Origin: Cordilura impudica
Lineage: Eukaryota; Arthropoda; Insecta; Diptera; Scathophagidae
Assembly (NCBI GenBank): GCA_963682025.1
Contig: OY821517.1
Span: 95,291,946-95,355,945 of the forward strand
Length of the DNA stretch: 64,000 nucleotides
Direction: 5' to 3'
The notes under the pieces are model-generated. The model saw only the letters and a program-made list of their open reading frames with translations, did no database searches and was not told the origin of the DNA. A program made the position numbers and the translations under genes. Below are positions 1 to 10,685 of the stretch, in pieces; positions within the stretch are counted from its first letter, which is position 1; each line of letters opens with the position of its first letter.

Positions 1-1048
1 GCAATGGTCTTTTTGTTAGTACAATGTTCATTGCCTCCATTGGGACAAAAGCCAAGTAATTGTTCTATTACCACTCAAGAGAATTCTTACCATAGTGAAA
101 GGATGCCAAAGTGGGATGCATTGTGTTGGCTTATGAAAGGAAGTAGTCTTCCTTGCAAACATTCCTTAATATAAATTTTGGTATTTATAGACTGAATGGA
201 ACGTTTTGGACTTTGTGTGCATTGGCTGTAACTTTTCACACCAAATAGTTCGAGTACTGAGCTAACCGGGCTGCTATTCTATCGGATGTGTTGGGAGCTA
301 TTTTCAATACATATGCTTTATATTTTCCTAGCCTGACAACGTGTGGTCCTCTCTTTCTTCCCGAATCGTGTTTCTAGCAATCAAATTCTCCTGATAGTTT
401 CTAATAACATTGGAAACAGTTTGACAGCAGTTTAGAACGTACTTTTATTTCATCACTCAGTTTAATCCAACTAACAACAAATGAACAAAGTTGTCATAAA
501 AAATAATAATTGACATATTTTTCAAATATTAATTTGTCAAAAAAAAAATAAATAAATAAAATAATACTTGCGAAAAAAGTTAGGAGGTCAAACGTGGGTT
601 ATATTATCAAAGATAACTTCCTCCAAAAAATTTAATATCTCTTAAAGGAAATAAGATACAAGTGAAAGGTTCTAAAATTCGCATTACCTAAGAGTATAAG
701 ATTTGTGGCAAAGAAGGTCCATTACGATAATTTCTGGTTTGCAAAAATATATTTCTCATTTGGAAACATTACTTCAAATATTTAAACAATTGCAAATTTT
801 TCTAGTTTCAATTATTTACGTAACTTTAAAAGAAACTTAAATATTTTGCAAACTTTTGTTTTACATTTGTTAATAGTGAAATACATGTCAAGCAATGTGA
901 AAACTTGAAAACTACCTACAATAAAATTTATTGCTTTAAGTTTGGCATTTTCTTTTTTTTTCGTTTGGATTATGTGGTTATATTTTCTATTGCCATCAGA
1001 GTCATGACAAGCAAAAATGTTAACTTTCTATGTTATTTAAACTCTAAT
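1..1048. other. AT-rich DNA, no gene seen
   Basis: I see no coding region, RNA gene or recognisable mobile element here. The only open frames are short and rich in Phe, Lys and Asn, as expected by chance in AT-rich DNA. Confidence 0.6.
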
Positions 1049-1241
1049 GCTAGCTACACACGAGGCAACCGGTTGAAGCAATGGTTGTAGCAACAATGAT
1101 ACAGACGTACAACGGCTGCCTGAATTAGCCAGAAATATCAAAAAGTTTTGATATTTTTCGTTGGTTGAGGCAACCGTTGCTACGTGTATATCATTGTTGC
1201 TACAACCATTGCTTCAACCGGTTGCCTCGTGTGTAGGCAGC
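1049..1241. mobile_element. Palindromic MITE 1
   Basis: Two arms of about 52 bp are near-perfect reverse complements (1049-1100 and 1190-1241). Each arm reads inward from GCTRSCTACACACGAGG. A second small palindrome (ATATCAAAAAGTTTTGATAT) lies in the centre. No coding capacity. The shape is that of a foldback MITE. No clear target-site duplication was seen, so the superfamily is unassigned. Confidence 0.8.
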
Positions 1242-1275
1242 ATAAGAAAAAACCGACTTGTTCGACAGTGTGGTG

Positions 1276-1447
1276 TTAAGGGCACTATACACTTGTCAAA
1301 TTCACCATCAAGCATTATAGTGCTATTATTGAAAATTTGTTTATATGTGTGATGGAAAAATCAAAAATTTAGATTTTATCGGTGTCACACATACAAACAC
1401 CACCATAATGCTTAATGTGAATTTGACAAGTATAAAGTGTCATTTAA
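1276..1447. mobile_element. Palindromic MITE 2 with TTAA flanks
   Basis: Inverted arms at about 1280-1322 and 1409-1443 share a block containing ACTTGTCAAATTCAC and AAGCATTAT. TTAA stands at both outer edges (1276-1279 and 1444-1447), which fits the target preference of piggyBac-type MITEs. No coding sequence. The TTAA match could be chance in AT-rich DNA. Confidence 0.65.
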
Positions 1448-2229
1448 GGTTGTGGGTTATAAAACTAAAAATTTTAAACAGGGTTTCAGAGATTCGAAAT
1501 TGAGTTTTGGCGATCTTAATATATTAAAAAAAAAAATTATTTTCGCTGGCTTTAAATTTTCATTTCATTCTCCATTTCTAAAACTAAAGAAAGAAGTCTT
1601 TATTGAAGACATTACAGTATATCGCTTGACTACAACAAATACGAACAAACTATTTTCGTTGCAGCCTGTCGACATTCGTCAATTATACACTACGATGTTC
1701 TGTAAGTTTTTATTTTTTTTTTTTTTTTCTTTTTGAGGTTTCATGTTTGTTTTGTTTCTGTAACCACACTGAATAGATTTTTTTTTTAGTATTCAATTTG
1801 GTTTAACATGTTAGTTTCCCAATTCCTTTTCTTAATTTCAAAAGAATTTTAAACTTTTTTTGAAACTTTGGTGGTTACCATTACAAGGTAATTTTGTTTA
1901 AAGTTCGTATGCATGGTTACATTTTAGAACTTTTAAATTATGATTCAAACAACTATTAGGAGATTTGAGGTACGAGTATTTTGCTGAGGAATAAGAATAT
2001 TTTCGTAAGCTCTTTTTTACAGTCCCTAAATAAGGTTCAGTTTAAATTAAAAGAAAATCGATTAAAAGTGTTTAAATACCGATGTGATTATTAGCCTTTA
2101 GGAAGCGGGATAATAAAAATTGTAAAATTTTAACTTTTGCCATCGCCACATTTGGAATTTTACTTTCTTTTCAAAAATTACGGAACGTTTCTACTTATTT
2201 TTTTTTTTATTTGTTTGTTTACAGCGCAA
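1448..2229. other. No gene identified; AT-rich spacer
   Basis: A short segment at 1665-1701 sits between a good acceptor (TTTTCGTTGCAG) and a consensus donor (GTAAGT) and is discussed as a finding. Otherwise I see only A- and T-rich tracts. Confidence 0.4.
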
Positions 2230-2577
2230 TAATCAGTGTCAGAAAAAGTATTCGTAAATTTACAAGTAGGGGAGTCCCATGAACAATTCAAAGAAAATCA
2301 AATCAAAGAAATCGGTGCTGACGAGAGGAAAATTTTCCCAAAAGGTTAGAAATTAGGGTATATGTTTCTGATCATAGGCATAAGCCACTCCACAATTCAA
2401 TTTTGTCAAAACCTCGTTCTGGTCGCCTCTCCAAGCTAAATGATTAAAATCTAAAATCTAAGAATCCTTCTTCACAGCCTTGCATGAAGACACCGTTCGC
2501 AAAATATTAAAATAAATGTGACTATCATGGACGTGTAGCACGTATAAAGCCATTCATTTCAGATTTCAATACACGCA
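2230..2577 (+). pseudogene. Tc1-like transposase relic, N-terminal part
   Basis: Conceptual reading with frameshifts gives Tc1-type N-terminal motifs: SGRLSKL (the GRPSKL stretch between the two helix-turn-helix domains), then LHEDTVRKILK and DYHGRVARIKPFIS. The sequence stops matching near 2577, where an unrelated repeat starts. The missing C-terminal half of what looks like the same protein resumes at about 4236 on the same strand, so the copy was probably split by insertions. It is heavily mutated and cannot encode a protein. Confidence 0.7.
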
Positions 2578-2582
2578 AGTGA

Positions 2583-2787
2583 GATTGTTAAATTCGGCCG
2601 TGCCGAATCTTTGATACCCTCCACCCTTGTTCTAAACACAATATAACCAAGGTTGTTAACACTTAAAGACGAAAAGGGCTAAATTTCAAATTATAATGCG
2701 TACACTTTTTTCAATGATGTTTAAAACTAATAAGATAATTAACAAAAATTTTAGGTATTGTCGTGGCTTTTTAATTGAAAGCACTGA
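2583..2787 (+). repeat. Fragment of a GCCGTGCCGAATC dispersed repeat
   Basis: Starts with TTAAATTCGGCCGTGCCGAA and runs through CTTTGATACCCTCCACCC. A shorter, diverged copy lies at 14532-14593 and a worn relative at 4681-5105. The family is related in style to the (GTCY)n mini-me-like repeats but has a different left end. The right part is cut by the foldback element at 2788. Confidence 0.6.
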
Positions 2788-3792
2788 CACTGTACACTGT
2801 CCGACCTATAAATTTAGATAGAGGAGACAAAAAAAAAGACACGTGTATCGTCGTTTTGAAAGTTTACATCTGAATTTCATTTGAGTGGGGGGGTTAAAGT
2901 TTCCCAGCTTTGGAAAGAGCAGAAAACACCATTAAAACAGGGAATTAAGGGTTTAAAATGTTCCGCAAAAATATTCGCCGTGAAATTTTACTATAAGTCC
3001 CTGAAAACACCAAAACGGAAAATTCAAGCAGAAAGTCAGAAATAAGACATAACAAAAAAGCTTAGGGTTAATTTCGCATTTATTAAGAATTTTATTTTAA
3101 AGTACCCCAAAATAAATCTATAATATTAATAGGCAATGTCAATTCTTGTGACCGACGTAAGTTTCACAGTTTTACCCCAATTTTGAAAAAAAATTATCAT
3201 TTGAAAGGTATTTCTTTCTAGCTGTTACCCAGATTTACAGATTTTCATCGTCTGGAATATTTTTTTGGAATTATAATCGTTTAAAGTTGCTACTAACACA
3301 TACATAAAATTATACAATGCTATAAATTTGTTAATGTGTTGAGTGTTTTCTTATTTTTAAATGAGTTGAATTGTGAAGCATACCTTTAGGGTCTTTATTA
3401 AATGAAAAAATAAAATTTCCTAGAATTTGCACTCGAATTTCGAGTGCTGGAATCTGCTAGTTAAAATAAAATTCTTAATAAATGCGAAATTAACCCTAAG
3501 CTCTCTTTTGTTGTGTCTTATTTCTGACTTTCTGGTGGAATTTCCCGTTTTGGTGTATTCTGGGACTTATAGTAAAATTTCACAGCGAACATTTTTGCGG
3601 AACATTTTAACCCCTTAAATCCCTATTTTGATTGTGGTTTTTGCTCTTTCCAGAGCTGGGAAACTTTAACCCGCCCTCAAATGAAATTCAGATGTAAACT
3701 TTCAAACAGCCGATACACGTGTCTTTTTTTTTGTCTCCTCTATCAAAATTTATAGGCCGGACCGTGTAATTTTTTTTTTGTGTTGTACAGTG
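2788..3792. mobile_element. Foldback element family C, copy 1
   Basis: Long inverted arms (about 2800-3104 and 3470-3780) carry the same text in opposite orientation, including ACACGTGTATCG, TTTACATCTGAATTTCATTT and TTAGGGTTAATTTCGCATTT. The outer ends read CACTGTACA on both sides. The loop is occupied by a Helitron-like insertion (3117-3460). No coding capacity. A second copy lies at 59758-60170. Confidence 0.8.
3117..3460 (+). mobile_element. Helitron-like element, copy 1 (best preserved)
   Basis: Begins with TCTATAATATTAATAGG immediately after an A and ends with CTGCTAG immediately before a T, the Helitron pattern (5' TC, 3' CTRR, insertion between A and T, no target duplication). A hairpin near the 3' end (3429-3447) has an 8-bp stem GCACTCGA / TCGAGTGC with a 3-base loop and ends 13 bases before the terminus. 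At 344 bp it is non-autonomous. Other copies: 29948-30311, 36362-36719 and 38415-38760 (reverse). Confidence 0.75.
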
Positions 3793-4235
3793 TTATTAAA
3801 TACAATAAGCATTAATGTATACACATAAATTTAAATTGTTTTTTTTTTTATTTCCGATGCATACACATATTTTTTTCTTGTTGTTTTATTCACATGAACA
3901 ACAAGCAAACAATAATATGTATGCATCGCTGATACATATCTATATGCACATTTTTGTTTGTTTAAAGATAGCAAGAGCATAACCATCTTGTTATTCTCTT
4001 ACTCTCCCATATGAACATGTTCTGTTACGTATAAACAGTTTTCACTCTTTTTAATTTTTTATATGAAATTTTATCGGAGTATCATTACATTTTTGTATGT
4101 CATTTCTCAACTATTTGGTATATATGCTCCAAATTCAATACTCAACTGCTGAGGCTTATGGCGAACATTTTAAGCCTAAGTAGTAAAGAAAAAGGTTAGT
4201 TCGACGAAAATCTTTTGCCAACGGATTGGTCAGGA
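3793..4235. other. No gene seen
   Basis: AT-rich sequence without recognisable coding or repeat structure. It lies between the foldback element and the resumption of the Tc1 relic. Confidence 0.5.
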
Positions 4236-4640
4236 TTGGTGAATTCGTATTTATTGAATTTATAATGGATCAAATTAGATACATAAACATTTTAAAATAA
4301 TGGCCTTAAAGAAGATCTTTGGATGATGCGGCACATAATGTTAAGTTGTGGTTGCTCTACAATACTACAAATTATTTGAAATCACCACCCAATAACCCGA
4401 TTTTAATCAAATAGAGCATTTGTGGTATTAACAGGAGCGCAGAATCCGTCATCATAAAATAACCCAAAACGAAATGCTAAAAAAAACGTCATGTTGATTG
4501 AGTGGGGTAAAATAAAGAGGATACTTTAAAGTTGGTTAAGTCAATTTCATTTCAGCTCACAGAGATGCTAACGGGCAACGCATATCCCCCAAGTTACTTA
4601 AGCAACATTTAAAACAAATTTAGTTTTTTGTATTAATATT
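4236..4640 (+). pseudogene. Tc1-like transposase relic, C-terminal part
   Basis: Reading across frameshifts gives MDQIRYINIL, then AHNVKLWLLYN, KSPP, PDFNQIEHLW (the region of the third catalytic residue, E, of DD34E transposases) and RRIRHHK, ending near TEMLTGNAYP. These are standard C-terminal motifs of Tc1 elements. The stretch carrying the second catalytic D is missing, and stops and frameshifts are present. It appears to be the other half of the relic at 2230-2577. Confidence 0.75.
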
Positions 4641-4680
4641 TTAAATGTACTTTTGTTTGAAGTTTTTACCTGCGTAAAAG

Positions 4681-5105
4681 TGTTAAATTCGGTTATGCCC
4701 CATATTTGATTCCGCCCATCTTAATTTTTCGATTACATTAATATTTGGACTTATTGCACCATCTATAACAAATGCAAACAAAATATTTGAAAAAATAAAC
4801 AATTTGATAAACGTAATTCTAAATTATTACAGCAAACGCACTGTCTCCATATTTTAGGTCATATTTTGGCAAAATGATGCCCGATCTACCCCATTTTAAA
4901 TACCAGCCAGCTCGAAATAATGATTATTCTAAATTATTTTAATCATTAAAATAATTCTAAATGGTTTATTTTGTGATTGAGCGTGTGGTTGACAGGCGGA
5001 CGGGCGGACAGACGGACAGCGCTATATCCACTCGATACTTTGCAAACGGAATGACAAACTTCTATGTACCCTCTGCACAGTAGAGTAGAGGCTATAAAGA
5101 ACTAA
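4681..5105 (+). repeat. Degenerate (GTCY)n-type repeat
   Basis: The left end resembles the TTAAATTCGGCCGTGCC repeat. The right part has GGACGGGCGGACAGACGGAC, then an end reading TACCCTCTGCACAGTAG and GAGGCTATAA. This is the layout of a worn mini-me-like element. Confidence 0.5.
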
Positions 5106-5399
5106 TAAATAACTGAATAATTTATTAGAAAAATGATTCAGCTTAGTTAATTTTTTTTTTTTTATATATTTTTTCGAAGTATGACAGTTTTAATTTTATA
5201 ACTGGTGTATAACACTGTGTCCAAATGAAAAAGTAACTTTTCCTTTCAAACTTAGCAAATTTATGGATTTTTTCAGTACTGTTTTTGATAATATGTGCCA
5301 CTTCATATCAATATCTTTATTGAATTTGGCGAATTTATCAATGTCTGACTTTATTTAAGAAAACAAATTCCTGCAAATTTTGCTTGGGGAATGAAAATT

Positions 5400-6290
5400 T
5401 TGTTGCAGAAACGTTAATGATGTTGCAGATGGCTTTCGGTGGCCAGGCCATGTAAAAAAATATTGTTAAAAATTGGTACTAACTGCATCAAGCAGGCAAA
5501 GAAAGCGCTAAAGACAAAGAGCGCCGCGGTCGAGAAAAGACATCTGCTGATGAACAACACGTCAATAAAATCAAAGATTTGCTGCTGAAATATCGTCGAT
5601 TGCTCATACTGTTGACATTTCAAAGGATCAGTCAAAACCACTTTAAAAATTATTTTGGACCTTAAATGCATCAAATCTCGATTGGTTAACAAAACACTCT
5701 ATTGTTTTTAAAAATATAATAACTTTGAAACAAAGATTTATGACTACCAGGACTACGTGAAACGTATTATTACAGGTAAATGGATCTATGAATTAGACTC
5801 CGAAATGACCGACCCATCAAACAAATATCATGCAAAAGGTGAAGCAAAATCGAAGACATTACTCCAATGTCATTCTTCGTATAAAATTTTACTCATATCG
5901 CTCCACAAGCACCGTATTTGTTTGATTTAGCAACGTGTAAATTTTTCCTCTGCAATAAACTCAAGAAACCACTTCATTTTGAATCAATAATGGGGGCACT
6001 TTGAACGCCATTCCGGAAAACGACTTTAACAACTGTTTCGAGGATTGGATAAAATGTTGATATAAGTTTTTTGTATCGGAGGGGGATTATATTGATTGTG
6101 AAGGGGATAATATTGATTTTGAAAAATAAAAAAGTTTTCATTCTGTAACAAAAATCACTTTTTAGTTTCAACAACTGAGTGTACTCGCTTGGTTTTATGA
6201 AGAATACATTCGTTGAAGATATGATTACATACCACTGAATAAAGCATTTGAGGAGGTCCATAACAAAACGCAATAATTCCACTTTTTAAG
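5400..6290 (+). pseudogene. Mariner-like transposase relic
   Basis: Conceptual translation with several frame changes gives mariner motifs in order: KDKERRGREKTSADEQHVNK (helix-turn-helix linker region), ISRLV-like text, DYQDYVKRIITG, WIYELDSE, KGEAKSK, then APYLPDLATCKFFL and CFEDWIKCWY with SEGDYIDC. The acidic residue expected before WIYE is missing, and the third catalytic position reads K in ATCKFFL. Part of the central catalytic region is deleted. The relic is old and non-functional. Confidence 0.75.
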
Positions 6291-7037
6291 ATTTTAGTTT
6301 TTTTGTCTAAATTCGTTTCTACATATTGAAATCTATGCGCCCATTATTATAAAACACTCCAAAGGTCAACTGTAATTCAATACCAAAAATAACGATTCAG
6401 ACCAAAATGAAACAATTCCAATACATGACTTTAACCCATTTTGCGCGAGCGTTGCGAAAACGCAACGTTGAACCATTTGACTTCTGAAGCGTGCCTGATG
6501 AAAAATTGTAATGATCTAAACATTGATTGTGAAAGGCAATGAATGTATCTAATCGACCTGTTTTTGGATTTCGACCAAAAAAATGGTTTTGATAGTTTTT
6601 TGGATCTTAAATACCTGCAATTTTTGAAATTTTGAGGAAGAATTTTCAGTGTTCTAGCAAAAAACGCAAAAATAATAATATTCGGAAATATTTTTTTTTT
6701 TCCTAATCAGAAAGGCTTCAAATTTGATAAAACTGAAGACTTCACGCCATTTGCGCCATATAATTGCACGGCAGGTGTAATGAAAGTCGAATGTTGCGTT
6801 TTCGGAACGTTCGCGTATAGCGGTAGCACTTTTAGCTGCGCGTTACGTTCCGTTCCGTCTCGACTAACTACAGCTAAAGCGTCAATTTTTATCATCTCTA
6901 GCACAGCTGATTTTCCCGCCTTTTTAAGTTTGTTTAAAATTGAATGGTCTTGTTTTTCGTGGTACATTAGCGTACATTTAAAACATTCGTGCTGCAATTA
7001 AAATAACTGAATAAAGTTTACTAAAAAACTCGGCATT

Positions 7038-8867
7038 ATGTTTCGTAAAAAGTTTTTATCTCTTCGAGAACTCGAAGAGTTTATGAATGCAAGCTCTGAC
7101 GAAGAAGAATGCACACATTTCAACGTGAATTCAGCTGATATTACAAATATTATTGTTTTACCACTTGAAAACGTTGATGCTTTGACTGATTGTGAAGAAC
7201 TCGATGATAACATGCAGGTTTTGCATGAAGACAATAGAGTTCCAAATGAATTAGCTGGCGAAGTTAAAGTAGAATGTACATTTGATGACCTAAATTCAAA
7301 TATACCATGCGAAAAAATGGAGAGTTCGAAATTGATGTAGCGCAGCCGCAAAAAAGTGTATTTTCTTATCAGCCGCCAAAATGGTCTAAAAGCCATCGCA
7401 ATCAATTTTCAAAGGCTCCAGTGGATGGATGTGTCGAATGAAAAGATAAGAGAAATTAATGGAAAACTTGGTACCTGTTTTTTGATTTGACGGATTACAT
7501 GTTAATAATGCAATAAAACCATTTTGTTACAGGCCATCTAAACCCAATGCAAATGCTGGAGTTGTTTCTAGATGAGCAGGTCATGAATTTAATTGTTAAC
7601 AGTACCAATCTTTTAAAACTGATATCAACGAAATTCGTAAGTTTATTGGAATATTATACTTTTCTGGCATACATCAAGTACCACAAACTGACTTATATTG
7701 GTCTGAACAGCCAGTATTCCGCTGCGATATCATAAAAGCTGCTATGAATCGAGACCGTTTTAGGGCCATAAAATCGTATTTCCACGTTTGTAACAGCAGC
7801 GAAATTAATGCCAGTGACAAGTTTGCCAAAGTAGCACCTCTCAACAATATGTTGAATGAAAAATTTATGCAGTTTGGAATTTTTGCTCATCATCTTTCGA
7901 TAGATGAGCAAATGATACCTTACTATGGGCGTCATTCTGCCAAACAATTCATAAGAGGAAAACCTATTCGTTTCGGATATAAGTTTTGGAACTTGTGCTC
8001 ACATGATGGCTACCTATTTCAATTCATTCCATATGGTGGCGCATCCAGTGAAAATTCTCCGGAATTTGGTATAGGAGAATATGTTGTGCTTAGATTGTTG
8101 TCTAATGTTGATGAACCAAGCCAGCACACAGTAACATTCGACATGGTTTATGGCATGGTTTATTTCGCAACAGGTGCTAAATTTATTTTTATAAAAGAAT
8201 GTTTCCAAATAATTTTTTTGTTTGTTTTCCAAGGAACTGTTCGCGATAATAGAACTGCTAAGACAAATTTGACTGACATGAAATTGATGGAAAAAGTAGA
8301 TCGTGGCAACATAGATTTCTCGTTTGACAAAAACAAAATGAAATTGCAGCTATACGTTGGAATGACAATGCTATCGTCACCGCAATGTCCAATCATTTAC
8401 TTGATGAACCACTAAACCAAGCAAAGCGGTATGTTCGAAAAAAGAAAAAATATGTAAACATTCCAATGGGTGGAGTTGATTTGTTTGACAATGCAACAAG
8501 CAACTACCGAATTGGAATTCGTGGCAAAAAGTGGTACTGGCCACATTCAAGTAATGCTCTGGATGCGGCATTAGTGAATGCATGGAAGATCTATTGCATT
8601 TGCCAAAAATATGCAAAAGAATCACCAATGTCTCGACTTCAGTTCAGATCTTTTGTTGTAGATTGCATGCTGCGCTCTGAAGCAGCACCATCTTCGACAT
8701 TTGCGCAGCCAAATCAACCGATCCGTTTTGATAAAATCAATCACACCATCGTCAATACAGGAAAGAGTTTACGTTGTCGTCAGTGTCAAAGCCAAACAGT
8801 TTTTTCATGTGACAAATGTAAAGTATCAGTTCACCCAAAATACTCTGATACATACCACACAAAATAA
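7038..8867 (+). pseudogene. piggyBac-type transposase, broken
   Basis: The acidic N-terminus starts at ATG 7038 (MFRKKFLSLRELEEFM). The reading then shifts frame near 7318, runs through LNPMQMLELFLDEQVMNL (7541-7594), shifts again near 7610, and continues as KTDINEIRKFIGILYFSG, MNRDRFRAIKSYFHV and LSIDEQMIPYYGR, the DDE_Tnp_1_7 signature around the first catalytic D. The block with the second catalytic D after TVTFD is replaced by unrelated sequence ending in an acceptor-like TTTTCCAAG. Another shift near 8350 leads to NIPMGGVDLFDNATSNYRIG (a short deletion before GGVDLF) and a C-terminal cysteine cluster CRQCQSQTVFSCDKCKVSVH. A 62-bp intron-like segment (GTACCT to TTACAG) precedes 7541. The protein cannot be made intact. 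Confidence 0.88.
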
Positions 8868-8995
8868 AAAAAAATTTTAAATTATTTTTATTTTCAATAA
8901 ATTTAAGAATAGTGCTTATATGAGGAGATTATGGGGTTTTGTTTCCGAAATATTATTTTAATTGCTATGGCCCATTTTAAAATTTGCAAATAAAA

Positions 8996-9783
8996 CAAGT
9001 AAGAAAATTATAGTCGGTCTAGACCGACTATACGATACCCTATACCATGCGTTTAGAAACCCTATCTCTTAGGCCCAACTAACTGGAAATAGAAAATAAG
9101 CAAAAACCAAATTTGAGTGGGATTTTTATTAATTTTTTTGGCTGCAGATATGAAAAAGTTCATATCGGATGCTATATCTATATGGGGACTAGGTCCAAAA
9201 ATGGACCGATCCTGATCATGTTTGGTAAAGTCTCTTGTATTTTGCAAAAATATATACAAACAAAATTTGAGAAGAATCAGTGCAATATTTTTGTTTTTTA
9301 ATAGATTTAAGTGAAAATCGGGAAGCAGCTCTATAAGGGGCCACAGGGATAATTTTTGGACTTCTCATTAATGGATGTAATGAACGCATATAATCCCAAT
9401 TTGAGTAAGATCTATATGACAATTTGGATCTTATGACAATTTATGTCGATTTCATAGGGGTAATTTGTATGGGGGCTAGGTCTGAACATGGACCGATTCT
9501 CACCAATTTCAATAGCGTTCATCCCATGGCCGATAAAAGCTTATATACCAAATTTCATCAAAATATATTCATATTTGCGACCTGCACTTTGAATACAAGG
9601 TTTACATGGACACACAGACGGACGGACGGACGGACGGACGGACGGACATTGTTAAATCAACTCAGAAAGTGATTCTGATTCGATCGGTATAATTAAAGAT
9701 GGGTCTAGGTCAAATATTTTTGGTCGTTACAAACAGCAGCACAAAGTCATTATACCCAAACCACATAGTGGTATAAGGTATAA
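8996..9783 (+). mobile_element. mini-me/DINE-like repeat, copy A
   Basis: Full-length copy of the commonest repeat of the window. It starts with ACAAGTAAGAAAATTATAG followed by the perfect palindrome GTCGGTCTAGACCGAC, and ends in CACATAGTGGTATAAGGTAT. The block ATACCCTATACCA near the left end recurs inverted near the right end (subterminal inverted repeats). Inside, at 9617-9644, are seven GACG units. This layout matches the mini-me/DINE-1 class of dipteran repeats that carry a (GTCY)n proto-microsatellite. No coding capacity. Inserted inside the piggyBac element. Confidence 0.75.
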
Positions 9784-9828
9784 ATATTCGTAGAACATCT
9801 TACCAAATACAAATACTTTCAAACTCCC

Positions 9829-9872
9829 CCACCACCCATCCCACCACCCATCATCCCATCCACCACCATTTT
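9829..9872. repeat. C-rich imperfect CCCACCACCCAT tract
   Basis: A run of CCCCCACCACCCATCCCACC type sequence, very unlike the AT-rich surroundings. Its complement is G-rich and could form G-quadruplex structures. It lies in the 3' part of the piggyBac element beside the nested repeat. Confidence 0.6.
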
Positions 9873-10437
9873 ACCCTTTAACAAATAATTTTTACATCGT
9901 ACTAACGAATAAAATTATTTTTTTTGTAGTTTAATCTATATTATCTCCATTCACACCCAAATGAGAAGTTTTATTTTTTTTTTACAATTTTTGCTACCCC
10001 TTTTGGCGAGCGTTGCGAAAACGCAACGTGAATTTTCCGGCAAACTATAAGCTTTTCCGAAACTTTTTTTTTCTGGTTTCTTCTAATTATGCCAAAAGAA
10101 GATAACATGCTAAATTTCAAGTTCCTATCTCGACTGGAACTGGTAGCCGCAAGAAATGGGTTAATTAAATTTATTAATTTTTCCAAAAAATTGTTCTGGT
10201 GGAATTATTGCGTTTTGTTATGGACCTCCTCATTTATTCATTGATTTTTCGATCTAAATTTATAAATAAAAGTTTTGCGAACATTACAATTAAGTTGTTA
10301 TAATATCGTATTTGTAAAGAACATTGTGGTAAAAATTTTTAAACATAAGCATTAATTCGTTAATATCCTTTGCGTAATTTAGGTTTTGTATCATTACTAA
10401 AAATAAAGTTGAGGGAAAAAATTGTTCAACAACATAC

Positions 10438-10685
10438 CTGCCAATAGTACACTATTATTATTTTTATTATCATGATCAACTGGAATGGACGAAACACGTT
10501 CGGCACGTAAGCATGCAACTGTAGCACCAGGACGACCATTTTTACCGGAAGCTGTCAATTCCACTGTCATATCCATTGATTTCTGCAGCACAGCATCCAT
10601 GCGTATGAAGCCCTCGGCTAAAGTTTTATAACCCAAAATAGTACGTGATTTGTATTTTTTACGTCGCTGCAACAAGATGACCAGT
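10438..10685 (-). CDS. KrT95D: PACS homologue, internal exon (furin-binding region)
   Basis: Exon of the fly homologue of phosphofurin acidic cluster sorting protein (PACS; KrT95D in Drosophila), a cytosolic adaptor that links acidic-cluster cargo to sorting machinery of the trans-Golgi and endosomes. The minus strand reads LVILLQRRKKYKSRTILGYK, matching the vertebrate PACS furin-binding region, followed by TLAEGFIRMDAVLQ and a less conserved tail ending in SSIPVDHD. The acceptor is TCATAG before 10685 and the donor is CAG/GTATGT after 10438. The exon is 248 bp; its first base completes an AGA codon begun by the exon at 18230-18670, so the phases agree. The next downstream exon was not found between here and position 1. 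Confidence 0.88.

Larger units (their letters stand above)
6431..10164 (+). mobile_element. piggyBac-like transposon with nested repeat
   Basis: TTAA stands at both ends (6431-6434, 10161-10164). The tips read CCCATTTTGCGCGAG on the left and CCCATTTCTTGCGG (reverse complement) on the right. Just inside the left end (6448-6468) and near the right end (10010-10030) the same short hairpin CGTTGCG-AAAA-CGCAACG occurs. The element is 3,734 bp including a 788-bp mini-me-like insertion (8996-9783), so about 2.95 kb originally. Its single gene (7038-8867) is broken. Confidence 0.85.

Noticed and set aside
1437..1736. Open frame of 99 codons as a gene
   Set aside because: It starts in a MITE arm, is Phe/Lys-rich and ends in a homopolymer tract. 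No family signal.
6707..7405. Antisense open frames over the piggyBac 5' region
   Set aside because: Shadows of the sense-strand element, with no family resemblance.
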